Part shown: positions 9,131 to 20,000 of the stretch, piece by piece
Layout of the letters: each line of letters begins with the position of its first letter
How positions within the stretch are numbered: position 1 is the first letter of the stretch
From: Schizochytrium sp. CCTCC M209059
Lineage: Eukaryota > Sar > Bigyra > Thraustochytrida > Thraustochytriidae
Length of the DNA stretch: 64,000 nt
Assembly (NCBI GenBank): GCA_000818945.1
Contig: KN805401.1
Span: 174,012-238,011 of the forward strand
Reading direction: 5' to 3'
Notes under the pieces: model-generated
Databases searched by the model: none
What the model saw: only the letters and a program-made list of their open reading frames with translations
Told to the model about the DNA's origin: nothing
Program-made: the position numbers and the translations under genes

Positions 9131-12100
9131 CTACAGCCTATCTACCGGCGCAATGTACGGTCGCAGACCGAGCTGTCGAGTCTTCTTAGCACGCTCGTAC
9201 ATGACTTCGAGGTACTTGTTCTTTTGTTCAAGATCTTCGTAGAAATCCTTCGGAGCATCTTTGTCGGCTTGGTCACTGCTGAGGCTCGACTCGAATGCAG
9301 ATATATTTCTCTCTGCGCTCCCCATCTCGCTTCCAAGCATTTCGGTCAGATCATCAGGGAGCGACGCACGAATTCGACCCTCAGAGAAAAGTTCTTTGCA
9401 TCGCGCGAATTTCGATCCTCTGGCTGCATTTCTGACCTTGAGAGCAATCAAGGCAAGCTGCTTAAGATCGTTCTCAACCAGCCCATCCGTCATGGGATCA
9501 TGTGCTACCCAGCTTTGCACTGAACTGTCATCATCTCCGCAGGTCCACCATCTCTTGGCTTCGTCTTCTGAATTCCACAGCTCCTCTGCGCGAAAGACAT
9601 CGTCCAAGTCATCAGCGTTGTATATGCAGTCGTCGTCTAAAGGCGTGTCATAGCGAGGCAAAGTTGCAGTTTCATTTGATCCTCGAGGACACCATGGGTG
9701 CCAAGACGTGTCCATATCTCCTCGTTGCCAGTTTCCACGCGAGTAAGATGTGCTCTCTGGTACGGATCGCGGAATAAGATTGCCAGTCTGGAGATCAACG
9801 GTGTCAAAGTGATCAATCAGAGCGTGAATTGCGCCTTTTATTGCATTGGAACACCGCTCGCTTTCGGGATCCTTTTTGCTTTTGCGCATAACGTGGCCCA
9901 TGAATATGGACGTAGACCCGTGCTCCAACGTCTGGTCAATGAAAGCTACATGCTTTTCGACATCTTGCCAGCGAAGACGACCGAATTCATTCCAGTATTC
10001 ACGTTGTACCCTTACAGGCAATCTGTTCATGATTCCCAGACAGTTGTACAGCTTTGTAGCAAACTTGCAAAACCGAGTCTTGGTGAGAGGATGGGGAACA
10101 AAATTGCACCGTGTGCAAACTTGCACAATTGCCGCCTCCTTTGTCTGGTGTGATGCCGCGAGAAGATGCTTGCAGGCGTCAACGGAGCAAATACACTTAT
10201 CGCAGTCCTCTCCGAGGAAAGTCTCATGTACGCAAATGAGACACTTCGGACATGGAGGCTTCTCATCGTTTGTATTGTCATTTCCGCCAGGCCTCATCAA
10301 GCGAGCCTGTTGATGTTCTGCGCAAAAGCAGTCATCGCAGTCCTTGAGAGGTTTGTCGTGATCACACCACTCCTTGCAGACACTGCAGCGTCCCCGGATC
10401 GGTTCTTCATCCGGATCAAGCATGCGATTGCACTTGAAGCACTGACAACGATTGCAACGGCCTTCAGCGCATGTCCCGAGGCCGTTGCATAGATCTCCAT
10501 GTCGTTGACAATAGCACAATTCGCATTCCCTCTTGGGAACTTCGTGCGCACAGTTGCAGGGATCAATACAAGTCAGGCACGCACATACGTCGCTAACCTT
10601 CCCATCGGGCCCTTCAAACCTCTTTGTCCGTTTGTGTTTGGAGCAGTAATGATCTGTACACTCGTCTCTCTTTTGCACAACGTCCATACTGAGGTTCTCG
10701 CACGTTTCACACGGATCCTCGCAAGCATTGCACTCGTACTTGTCCCGGGAGACGGCAAGTCTTCGCCGCTCGTGCATACGGCAATAGTGCTTTTTGCACT
10801 CAAGTCTTGGCAATTTCTCCCCATCTTTGCAGTCTTCACACGAGTCTTCGCAAATGGGACAATGGCCTTCCATTTCAACAAGGTCGACACCACCGTTATA
10901 AACAACGCCGCCATTAGAACGCCCGTGGATACTAGCAAAACACCAGTGCGGACTGAGAGAATCCGCGCACTCTCTGCGCGTCACCAATGGAATGTCAGCA
11001 TCGTTTGCATCGATGGCCTCGTTTGGGTGCTCGTAGGAGCAAGCGGGCTCACCCTTGCAAATAACACAATTCCCGCATTCTGCACGCCGGTTGTGCGTCC
11101 TGCAAAAGTGCTCTCGGCACTCCTTCCTTGAGGGCCTTTCCCAATCCTCTATCTTGCTTCCGCAAATTACGCATGGATCTTCGCAAACAGCGCACAGGAA
11201 CTCGCCCAAGGCATCAGGTTGCTTTTCTCTTCCGTGCTTGGTGCACCAGTGATCCTCACACCTTTCCTCCCAGGAGATGTCTTCCTCAGATTTGCCTTCT
11301 GCGCGACATATCTCGCAGCCAAACTCACAAGCCATGCACTTGCGTTCAGCCGACTCGTCGCTCAACTCGTTTCCGCAGCCAGCCTGGCGGCGGCCCCGGT
11401 GGATTTCCCCGCAAATGGAGCATACGAGAACCCTGGTCGATTCATGAACTTGGCACCAGCATTCTTTACAATCACGTTTTATCCTGCCATGACTGCAACA
11501 GCATTTCGAGCATTTCCCGGTATCCACGTCGAGCTTGATGTTCTCGTGTCCAGTCTCTTTACAAAAGCATTTATGACATCCTCTCTTACCATCACGAGTC
11601 TCCAGAGGCTCCCCTGTGTGGCCCTCCCGTTGGCAAAAGCACTCTTTGCATTCGATGCGGTACAAGTCCTTGTGCTTGGGGCAGGGGTTAGCGCATACGG
11701 GACATTTCTTCTTCTTGCCCCAGCAAAAGGGGTCCCCAACGCCAAAGACGTGTAACTCCTTCAAACGCTTATGCTCGTTGCAGTAGCAGACGCTGCACGC
11801 CGTGAGCAATCTTCGCTGCCGTATGGAACAGTCACAGATGCGGTCTTCGCTCAGGCTGCACGAGGGACACCCCACGTTGGTGCGCTTGATAAATAGGTGA
11901 TCCTTGCAAAAGTGTTCGTTACATAGCCACCAAAATCGAAAGCGATGAGTTTCTTTCGCACATCGCTCGCAGTGCCCCGGTGAATGAGCAAGAGCGCATC
12001 GCCAATTCGCTTTGAGAAAGTGCGCGATGGGCACCAAAATTGCGAGAAAGACCACCAGCGCTACGAGGGTCAATAACTCGACAGTGATGACGGAAGTGGA

Positions 12101-15100
12101 TGACGCAACTAGAAGCGGTCCATAGATAGAAGTAAACGCAGCAAACGGGGCTACTGATAGTGTATATGTAGCGAGAAAGACGATGAATGCAAACAAGATA
12201 ACGCCAGATGCCACAAGACATGTGGGGACACTTGCTACACTACAAGTAGGAAAGCATTTACCTCCTCTGCTTTTGGGGGAATTCTTCCCGCGAGAAGCAT
12301 TGGACGTCTCGTTACCCTGTGAATGTCCTGATGAGCTTGACTTCGATACACGTTTTGACACCACGACAGAGCCCGCTGAGGACTCCGAAGAAGAAGATGA
12401 CCAAGACGTCCGATCCAGGCTCCCATGCTCTGAATGAGCGTCCGCGATGCGATTCGATCGGGACCGGCCTAAAACACAAGCGAAGCCTTCTTGCACCGTT
12501 TCGCGAATACAAGCCCAAAAAAAGGAAATGTAGAAAGTGCAACTGGCATAGAGCCAAGAGAGCACCGTGTGAAGCCATGATTCCGTCCATGACGCAAACT
12601 GATATCCCGCGTCAAGTCCAATTCTCAGGAACGGCATAAAGTACCAGCGAATGGGCTTGCGCGAATAAACAAAGAATGCAAACCACGCAAAGAGCGTGAC
12701 TGTCACGGCGACTGCTTTGGGAATTGCCCAGAGCTTGCGATACGGGTGCGCGGCGCAGAGATGCACTTGCGCGTACGCTCGCACATAATAAGAGGAGGCA
12801 TCATGGCCATCAATCTGAACGACGGTATCCGAAATCGTGTGAAACGGGCCTTCGAGAAAGTCTGCGCCTTCAATGCCCTCCAGCAACACCTGAATCTGTT
12901 CTGCACTAACGCACGTCCCCGCGAAAGCAACAACATCGGTTACGAGATGAGAGAGGCGTGGGCAATTCGCAAGTGATATGTTGGTCGCCTTGTATCGTGC
13001 AAAGATAGGCTCCGTAGCAGGAAGCTTATCTATAAAGCTTTTCCTGGCAGGCACAATGTACACTTCAAGCAAAGTCATAGCCGCGAGTAAGATGAAAAAA
13101 CACAAACCGGGAAGAACCACCAGCCACAGGGTGAATGCAATCTTTGCCCAGCCTGAAAGAGTGGCCGCGACATATTTATGCAATGGCTCTTTAACGCCAG
13201 AGTCTTCCAGCGCTTCATACTTAACGCCCTTTTTTTCTTTCATCGAAGGTTGCTTTCCCTTATCAGGCTTTGACGGCTCTTCATTCGGTGCACCCTGAAG
13301 CGTCTCCGAGCCAGCTTCTTTTTTGTCCGTCTGACCAGAAGGGTACCAAAACAAGTCCCTTCTTTGAACCATAAAGTAGGCGTACAAAAGCATGTCCACC
13401 GCGAGGTCTCGAGTACTATCGTTGGGATTCTCAGTTGATTTCTCTGAATCTCCTTTGCCTTCACCAATGTCGATCTCGGAGCTTTCGCTTTCCACGCCGG
13501 ATTTGATTTCTCGAACCTCTTTCAGCTTGGCCTCAAAAGCGCGTTGATGCTCCTCCACTTGCTCACGCTTGGCTTGCATCTGGAGACCGAGCTCGGATAT
13601 AGATTCTGCGTCATACTGATTATATGTGCCAGCCATCGATTCAACGTTATCAAGATACGACTTGCGCAGACTGGCAAGGTCGTTCTTGGCTTCTTTCAGC
13701 GTCTTTTCTGCATCCCGTCGTCGCGCCTCGGCATCGTGTAGCAGCCTCTTTTTTTGCTCTTGGCTACTGAGGCGAATAATCGAAATTTTCAGGTTCTCCA
13801 TGTTGCCGAGACACTTCTTGCGGAGATCTCGTAAATGTTCTTGCGCGTTACTGAAGCCCCACACCCTCGACTCCAGTTCATTTTTTATCGAGATCAAGAA
13901 GTCCAGAAAGTCCCAAAGACGGTCCGAAGGGGACTTATTCTCCTTTTTTTTTTGGAAGATTTCATTGATGAGGTCCTTATCGACTCCTTTCGGATGCTTC
14001 GTCTTGTCCACTAACTTCTTGTGTGTTTTCTCAGATAGTTTGATGATACCTGAAAGCTCCAGGTACAGAATGAAGTGTCTCGCGCCAAGTTTGAGCGTGT
14101 CAGTCGTGCTGAGCTTCAGTGCGACCAAATCGAGTAAAGGGCGAAAAAGCTGGGCCTCCTTTTCCTCGTGGGCATACTTGCCGAGCCTCGAGAGTGCAAA
14201 GAGAACCAATACTCCACCTGCGATGAGAGATATAATACTCTTTTGGGTTTTAAGGTCGAAGCAACTCGTGAACTCATGTGCGCTCCCCTTGTAAAATGTG
14301 GAGGCCAGGTTTTCCTCACGGGTCACGGGGTAAAATATGTGCGAGACAAAGGTCCGGGCAGTGACTTCATCTGCCCGCTCCAAGAGAGGTTGGAGCTCTG
14401 CAACGTCAATGCACTGTCCGAGCCAAGTAAATTGAGAAGAGGAGGTTCCCGTAGCAATGTCTGCAAGGGTCAAAGAGCACCCTGCCGAAGCCACGATGTC
14501 ATCGTCGTTGTCGAAGAGGGGAAGCATCCAAAAGGCCACCCAGATTAACGCGTAGGCAACGCACAGAACTATGAGGAGGACCAGCAGTAGCATGTACAAC
14601 CACCTCTGTAGAACGCGCCATAGCGTCTTGATCTTTTGATTTTCATCTGACTTCGGGGCGCTAGTTGATGAATTTGCGTCACCTACTTCTAAAGTCTGGG
14701 ATTGAGTCTCTTTCGCAACCTCTCTGTTGCGAGAGCTTCTCCTGAGGCTGGATTTGTTCAATGTCTGAACGCTTCGGTGGCCTCTGTCCCCTTCTTCAGC
14801 CTCCTTCTTTTCCTTCTCCTTCTCCTTCTCCTTCTCCTTCTCCTTCTCCTGCTCCACATTGCCATGGTCCCAGACATCTTCTTTTCCATCGTCGACATCA
14901 TCGCACTCTACGCTTCTTTCGCTGTTCCAGTCATCCTTCGAGTAAGAGTCGTTGAAGGTTCTAACCGCGTTTGAACCATCGTGTGAAAGGTCATACCATG
15001 GCATGTCCTCCTTTTCCTCGTCGTCCTCGTCCTCGTCAATGAAGTCGTCATAGACGTGTTTTGGGCCAACGTGCCCGACGGCAAGTGTGCCGCCATGGTC

Positions 15101-15445
15101 GCCGTCTACGCTCGACGACGCCTTGGGTGAGCGGCCGTGCGAGGCCGTGCTCTCAATACTCTCCTCGCCCTCGCCTGTGCCCTCCTCTTCGTCGTCGGCG
15201 GCGCTCTCGTCCGCGCTCTCGTCGTCGCTCTCATCGTTGCCATTCGCATGCTCGCTTTCGCTTTCACTTCCACTTTCACTTTCGCTTTCGCTTTCGCTTT
15301 CGCTTTCGCTTTCGCTTTCGCTTTCCAAGGCCGAGGCGTCGAGGTCGCTTCCGTTCTCGCTGGCGGCTTCAAGGCTGCCTTCATCCTCCTGACGAGTCGC
15401 GAGCTCCTCGCCGGGCTTGCGCCCGCCGCCAAAGGCTCGCCGCAT
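9131..15445 (-). CDS. Giant multi-pass protein with Cys/His cluster array, type 1 copy A
   Basis: A 2,104-residue protein of no family I recognise. The N-terminal ~280 residues are acidic and polar, with Ser-Glu and Lys-Glu dipeptide runs. Estimated membrane segments are 282-308, 398-420, 765-790, 905-928 and two at 1077-1145. The loops after segments 1 and 3 share one signature: Cys, Leu four residues on, then [WF]-x-G-x-C, then a Leu pair. A coiled-coil region lies between segments 2 and 3. Residues ~1150-1800 hold about 16 Cys/His clusters such as CKECWCQVH and CEDHWCTKH, likely zinc-binding. The tail has PLTKTRFCKF and AHDPMTD motifs. I start at ATG 15445 because MRRAFGGGRKPGEEL resembles the copy B start. 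An in-frame ATG at 15646 would add 67 Arg-rich residues. The gene is divergent from type 2 copy A. Confidence 0.82.
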   Translation of the reverse strand: MRRAFGGGRKPGEELATRQEDEGSLEAASENGSDLDASALESESESESESESESESESGSESESEHANGNDESDDESADESAADDEEEGTGEGEESIESTASHGRSPKASSSVDGDHGGTLAVGHVGPKHVYDDFIDEDEDDEEKEDMPWYDLSHDGSNAVRTFNDSYSKDDWNSERSVECDDVDDGKEDVWDHGNVEQEKEKEKEKEKEKEKKEAEEGDRGHRSVQTLNKSSLRRSSRNREVAKETQSQTLEVGDANSSTSAPKSDENQKIKTLWRVLQRWLYMLLLVLLIVLCVAYALIWVAFWMLPLFDNDDDIVASAGCSLTLADIATGTSSSQFTWLGQCIDVAELQPLLERADEVTARTFVSHIFYPVTREENLASTFYKGSAHEFTSCFDLKTQKSIISLIAGGVLVLFALSRLGKYAHEEKEAQLFRPLLDLVALKLSTTDTLKLGARHFILYLELSGIIKLSEKTHKKLVDKTKHPKGVDKDLINEIFQKKKENKSPSDRLWDFLDFLISIKNELESRVWGFSNAQEHLRDLRKKCLGNMENLKISIIRLSSQEQKKRLLHDAEARRRDAEKTLKEAKNDLASLRKSYLDNVESMAGTYNQYDAESISELGLQMQAKREQVEEHQRAFEAKLKEVREIKSGVESESSEIDIGEGKGDSEKSTENPNDSTRDLAVDMLLYAYFMVQRRDLFWYPSGQTDKKEAGSETLQGAPNEEPSKPDKGKQPSMKEKKGVKYEALEDSGVKEPLHKYVAATLSGWAKIAFTLWLVVLPGLCFFILLAAMTLLEVYIVPARKSFIDKLPATEPIFARYKATNISLANCPRLSHLVTDVVAFAGTCVSAEQIQVLLEGIEGADFLEGPFHTISDTVVQIDGHDASSYYVRAYAQVHLCAAHPYRKLWAIPKAVAVTVTLFAWFAFFVYSRKPIRWYFMPFLRIGLDAGYQFASWTESWLHTVLSWLYASCTFYISFFWACIRETVQEGFACVLGRSRSNRIADAHSEHGSLDRTSWSSSSSESSAGSVVVSKRVSKSSSSGHSQGNETSNASRGKNSPKSRGGKCFPTCSVASVPTCLVASGVILFAFIVFLATYTLSVAPFAAFTSIYGPLLVASSTSVITVELLTLVALVVFLAILVPIAHFLKANWRCALAHSPGHCERCAKETHRFRFWWLCNEHFCKDHLFIKRTNVGCPSCSLSEDRICDCSIRQRRLLTACSVCYCNEHKRLKELHVFGVGDPFCWGKKKKCPVCANPCPKHKDLYRIECKECFCQREGHTGEPLETRDGKRGCHKCFCKETGHENIKLDVDTGKCSKCCCSHGRIKRDCKECWCQVHESTRVLVCSICGEIHRGRRQAGCGNELSDESAERKCMACEFGCEICRAEGKSEEDISWEERCEDHWCTKHGREKQPDALGEFLCAVCEDPCVICGSKIEDWERPSRKECREHFCRTHNRRAECGNCVICKGEPACSYEHPNEAIDANDADIPLVTRRECADSLSPHWCFASIHGRSNGGVVYNGGVDLVEMEGHCPICEDSCEDCKDGEKLPRLECKKHYCRMHERRRLAVSRDKYECNACEDPCETCENLSMDVVQKRDECTDHYCSKHKRTKRFEGPDGKVSDVCACLTCIDPCNCAHEVPKRECELCYCQRHGDLCNGLGTCAEGRCNRCQCFKCNRMLDPDEEPIRGRCSVCKEWCDHDKPLKDCDDCFCAEHQQARLMRPGGNDNTNDEKPPCPKCLICVHETFLGEDCDKCICSVDACKHLLAASHQTKEAAIVQVCTRCNFVPHPLTKTRFCKFATKLYNCLGIMNRLPVRVQREYWNEFGRLRWQDVEKHVAFIDQTLEHGSTSIFMGHVMRKSKKDPESERCSNAIKGAIHALIDHFDTVDLQTGNLIPRSVPESTSYSRGNWQRGDMDTSWHPWCPRGSNETATLPRYDTPLDDDCIYNADDLDDVFRAEELWNSEDEAKRWWTCGDDDSSVQSWVAHDPMTDGLVENDLKQLALIALKVRNAARGSKFARCKELFSEGRIRASLPDDLTEMLGSEMGSAERNISAFESSLSSDQADKDAPKDFYEDLEQKNKYLEVMYERAKKTRQLGLRPYIAPVDRL
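14811..14850. repeat. TTCTCC hexamer run (Lys-Glu repeat)
   Basis: Tandem TTCTCC units encode a Lys-Glu dipeptide run on the minus strand in the N-terminal cytosolic region of type 1 copy A. Confidence 0.85.
15258..15327. repeat. CTTTCG/CTTTCA hexamer run (Ser-Glu repeat)
   Basis: Tandem hexamers encode a Ser-Glu dipeptide run on the minus strand near the N-terminus of type 1 copy A. Such acidic serine runs are typical casein kinase 2 targets, but that role is inference. Confidence 0.85.
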
Positions 15446-16519
15446 ACCCACTTGCTTGGCAGAGCGCGCGGCCTCGCAGATGGAAGGCGTCGCGTTTGGA
15501 CTTTGGTCTCTGCTCTCCGCCCTGCGCCGGCTCGGCCGCCGCTGCCGCCCGCGGAGCCGCGGCCGCTTCGCGTTTGCACACGCCCCATTCCACGAATAGC
15601 GCGGGCAGCGGCATCGACGAGTTTTTCCCGCGCGTGCGAAGCACATCGTCGCCAGCGTCTTCGACCGCGAGGTGCAAGCGAATGATTGCCGAGGCCTTCT
15701 TCTCAGGGGAAAAATAAAAGGCTCGTGTCAGCAAGATTGAAGCCACAGTTAGCCGTGCATCCCGTCTTTCTTGGTTTGGTCTGTTTCGTATGTGGGTACG
15801 GGTGTGGGTACGATGCGCTTATCCTAAACCCTCATAAAGCGCGAAGCCCGACCTCCGAACCTCCGAATCCTTGAGACCTGGGAGAAGCCCCCACGTGGTT
15901 ATGGAATGCTGCTGCGGCGGTGATTCCTCTACAGCCGCGTCCCGAGCTCCAGCCATGGCCGTAGCCGCTGCGCCGGGGAAGCGGGGTCCAGGCTGCTGCT
16001 GCTCCTGCTGCTGCTCCTGTGACCACACCGCAGCCACTGCCTGCTGCAGCACAGCACGCAGACGGCAGCAGCAGCTCCAGCAACGCAACGCGAGCGCTGG
16101 CTGCCGGCTGCGGGCAGAGCACAGATCGGCAGCGGACCACACTCGAGAGGGGCTGTGGGGTACACTCCCTACAGCGCTCCCAAGGTCTGAGAGCGCTCGG
16201 TCGGAACGCCGCGCTAAAGCGTGCGCAGTCTTGACCTCGACCTCGACCTCGACGGCGACCTCGACGGCGACGAGCAGCTGCAGCTGCAGCTCCAGAAAGC
16301 GCAGCAGAAGGTCCCCGCGGACGCAGAAGCCTCGGAAAGGAGGCCGCGATGGCACGCGAGACGCGAGCGGGCGAGACGGAAGGGGACGAAGAGGAGGGCG
16401 CGTAAGGGAATCGACGCGAGACACAACGCACGCGCGAGGCGCGCCGAGCACACCGAGCCCAGCTTGCGACGAGCCAGCGGAGCCGGGAGGCACGAGAAGC
16501 TCCCTCGGACGCACTCGGG

Positions 16520-16556
<37 letters not shown>

Positions 16557-17068
16557 TGGGCGGGAAGACGACCTCCGAGGCTAAAGGCTCGCGGTCGTCG
16601 TGCCGGCAGCTGCTGCTGGTGCTGCCGGTGCAGCTGGAGCACGGGGAATCCTCGGAGCTGGTGCGTACACACGCCGCGTCGCGCCGCCGAGGCCCCAAGG
16701 CCGGAAGGCGAAGAAGCACGTGCAGCTGCTGCTGCCGGGAGTCTCTTTGGGATGCGATGAAGGCGAGGTAGGGCACATGCCGTGACTGCGAGTCGATCGC
16801 TTGCAGCCACGGATCATCGTGAGGAAACACGGGCGGTAGTACCAGCGGAGAAATTGACTGCGGCGGGCGATGACCGGAGCTGCACCTGCAGGCTGCAGCT
16901 GACCAAACCGCAATAGGCCTACGCGTGGTTCTCAGCGTCGGCCGTAGGCCCGTGCCTTCGAAGAAGCGATAGCCGCTTTGATTTCTCGGCGGCAGCCTTG
17001 GGCTCGTGCCCTTGGAGAAGCGGCAGCGGCTGCGATTGCGGCGCCCACTGCAAGCGGCGGCAGAGGCA
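15446..17068. promoter_or_regulatory. Shared divergent promoter region of pair A
   Basis: About 1.6 kb separates the start codons of type 1 copy A and type 2 copy A, so both are presumably driven from here. The region is GC-rich, with CTCGAC hexamers at ~16230-16265, a GTGC/GCGT tetranucleotide run at ~16517-16558 and many CTG/CAG clusters. A 16-base block (CTGCAGGCTGCAGCTG) at 16886-16901 recurs exactly in the pair B divergent region. No core promoter element can be named with confidence. Confidence 0.45.
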
Positions 17069-20000
17069 ATGGAGGCCCCGGAGGAGGCCGCGAGCTTGAG
17101 GCTCTTATCTCACGATGGGGCCGCAAGCGATGAGAACAAAGAGAAGAAGGAGAAACCAAGAAGATACTGCTCTCCCGTCTGGGGAGGTCTTTGGTGCTTG
17201 CCGATCCTCGTGCTGGGTCTACTCGGCCCTGTGTCTTGGCTTCTTGCCATCTACTTCTCGATCGACATCACGCTCGCGTCGAGCTTGGCCGAACAGCCTC
17301 TGGAGAGCGCAAGCTTGGGCTGCAATACCCTCGCGGAAGAGGCGCAGAGGCTTGGCGTGACGAACCTTTTGTGGCAAGGCTCATGCAACAACTTCGATGG
17401 CATCAGTGACATCCTCGACAAGAGCGCATACGTCGATCTCATCACGCTTCTCACGATACTGATTGCCCGCCAACAAAATGTCGAAACGTTGGTTGATTCA
17501 ACGTTTGCCCAAGACACAGGATGCTACGACCGCACCAGCAAGAAAATGTATTACGTCTTAAGCGTCGTTATCTTTCTTCTTGCCATGGTTTTGCCACGAT
17601 CATTTGGCTCGAATTCGCACTCTGGCAAGGAGGCTAAAATGTATCGTCCGATCAAAGAAATTGCCACGCGTTTCGCGTTCGACAGACGCCTGAACAATCC
17701 GAGCAAAGACCCAGAAATGCACAAAGGCCCAAATGTTTGGGAAACCATTTTAACGCGTGCCAAATTCTGGGATTCTGCAAACAGGCCCGAGAATTTGGCT
17801 GTGCTGGACTCCTGGGACCACAAATGGCGTTACATTCGCGACAAGATGAAGCCCGCCCGCTCGCTTGCACTCGGAGGCCAAAAATTCGCGAACCCAAACT
17901 TGCAAGCGCTCCTCGAACTCACGGAGAATGAAGAGGCAGGGATCAAGCAAGCGGCAGAAGACTCGTCGCGCCATTCCGAATCCAACAGCCCAAAGAGAAG
18001 CCTCGAATCTTCGGTGATTCCCGAAGCGGAAAAGCGCGTGCGTGAGGCTGAAGATCTTATGAACGAGAAAATGGCAAATGTGGAAGGAGCCTTTGATAAA
18101 CACAAAATGAGTGTCTCTCACTCATTTGGGAGAGCCGCATCACAATTGCGTGCAGAAAGCGAGCTCGCTGCCGCCATTGAGGTAGCCAGGGATGCTGCGC
18201 AAGCCCTCACTGAGGCAGAAGACCACCTTAATCAACTTCGCGCAAACCAGCGCGAGAGTGCTAACTGCGCAAAGAGGAACGGAGGAAGAGGTCCTCATGA
18301 GGACCCAAGTATGACTGTTATGGAAGCCATGATCGAGAAGGCCAGCGACAATGACCATCAATGGACATTCTGTCGATGGATCTCTGGAAAGACAGACAGG
18401 GATGGTCGTGCCGACGGAAAAGAGGCCGACGAAGACCAGAAGTACCTAAGAAGAAGCGCCGAAAGGTATGTCAAGAACCGAATCGATCGCTGGGCAAAAT
18501 GGTCGCTGATCTCCTGGATCATCTGTTGGCTCGCGATGAGTGCGCATCTGGTTTTCCTTATCTTCATTCCCGCCAAGAACGATTTCGGTAGATCAGAACG
18601 GCTGCTTTCAGATACACCAGATACTAATCACGCGTGCGTTCGTCTTTCCACCATTCTCGAAAGAAACCCAATTGCATTTGGTGGTGCGTGCATGGATACA
18701 AGATCCTTGGGGGAGGTCTTAGGCGTCCTTGAAACGACCGTCAACATCCAGAATGAGTTATCCAAGGTCGACTCGGTACTTTCCACTTTCGTTTTTAGCG
18801 GAAACGCGTGGTCCCGCTTCCGACAGCAAAGCAGAGTCTGCACACCTCAGCCCCAAAAAGGCAAGGGTTTTGTCAAAGGTGTCCTTGGTCCCAATGTTTT
18901 ACGAGCATTCTCGCTTCCGACGATTGTCTTTCCAAGTTACTTCACTTTTGCGTATGCTCCCGTTACGCAACGCTACATGATTCCCAGGTTGGTTTACGAT
19001 AGCCTGGGAAAAGGAATAGAACACCTGATTTCATGGTACCGATTCGGAATCTCGCAGGGTAGTAAGGTGCTACCGATAGTCAAAGCGCTCGGAGCATGGG
19101 GTAACGCAGGACTATTCATCTTAGGAGCTGTTGGAGTCACTGTAATAGCCCTCTCAGTAGAGTATCTCCCGACTTTATTGGGAGATCTAGAAGCAATTCC
19201 CCCTGGGACGCTGACAGCAGCACCAACGCTTTCGACATTTGCCCCCACAAACTCTCCTACGCAAGCGCCAACGCCTTTCCCTGTGCTCAGTCCAGTTTTT
19301 GTGCCAACAATGCAGCCTACGGTCTCTCCATCTACGAGCCCTGTAGCATCTGAAGATATGCACTTGACGAAGGAAGTCATCGGAATCATCGCGGGTGCTA
19401 TTGTTGGGAGCATCGTGCTTTTCTGTCTCGTCTTTGCATGCAGAAAGTCGGGTTTAGGCGATGCTGGATCTTCTCATCTCCTCAAGACCAAAAAGCGCGT
19501 CGCAAATGGTCTTCCCGAGCTCGTATATCTTGTCGTTGCAGCTCCTTTCCTCCTCGTTGTTGGCATTGGCGCGCTTCCTTTTGTTCTGTTAGGGCTTGGC
19601 GGCTACATTGGCTACTATGGAGCTAAGGGGCTTTGGTCTGGAGGCGAAAGCCTTTGGCGTCGCGCAAAAGTTGTCGGGGCTTTCTTTTGGACCCAATTCA
19701 TCCGTCCTAGGCTTCCCGATCCTTGCGAGCTCTGCGACTTAGAGTTCAATCGATACAGGCGATGGTACAAGTGTCAGGACCATTACTGCAAGAAACATCG
19801 CTATCGGCATGGAACTTCACAGACACCACTTTGTCCAAAATGTGATGATGAGACTGTAGAACTTTGCGACTGCACGAAGAAGCTGAACCGCCCACCCCTT
19901 CGTGAGTGCGACGTGTGCTTCTGCATCACCCACGAAGTAAGAAAGACTGAATTCTCATCCAGAGCTATCTGTGGAGAACCTCACAAAGTTTGTCGCTTTT

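Noticed and set aside
8933..9523. Plus-strand frame of 196 codons overlapping the 3' end of type 1 copy A
   Set aside because: Its second half is antisense to the conserved C-terminal tail of the giant protein and the first half has no recognisable domain.
15446..15646. Start of type 1 copy A at ATG 15646
   Set aside because: The 67 extra residues are Arg/Cys-rich and unlike the paralogue, whose start resembles the internal MRRAFGGGRK. Kept only as an alternative.
15819..16830. Long overlapping frames on both strands between pair A genes
   Set aside because: Arg/Ala/Ser-rich products, no domain, several mutually overlapping frames. This is typical of GC-rich non-coding DNA.
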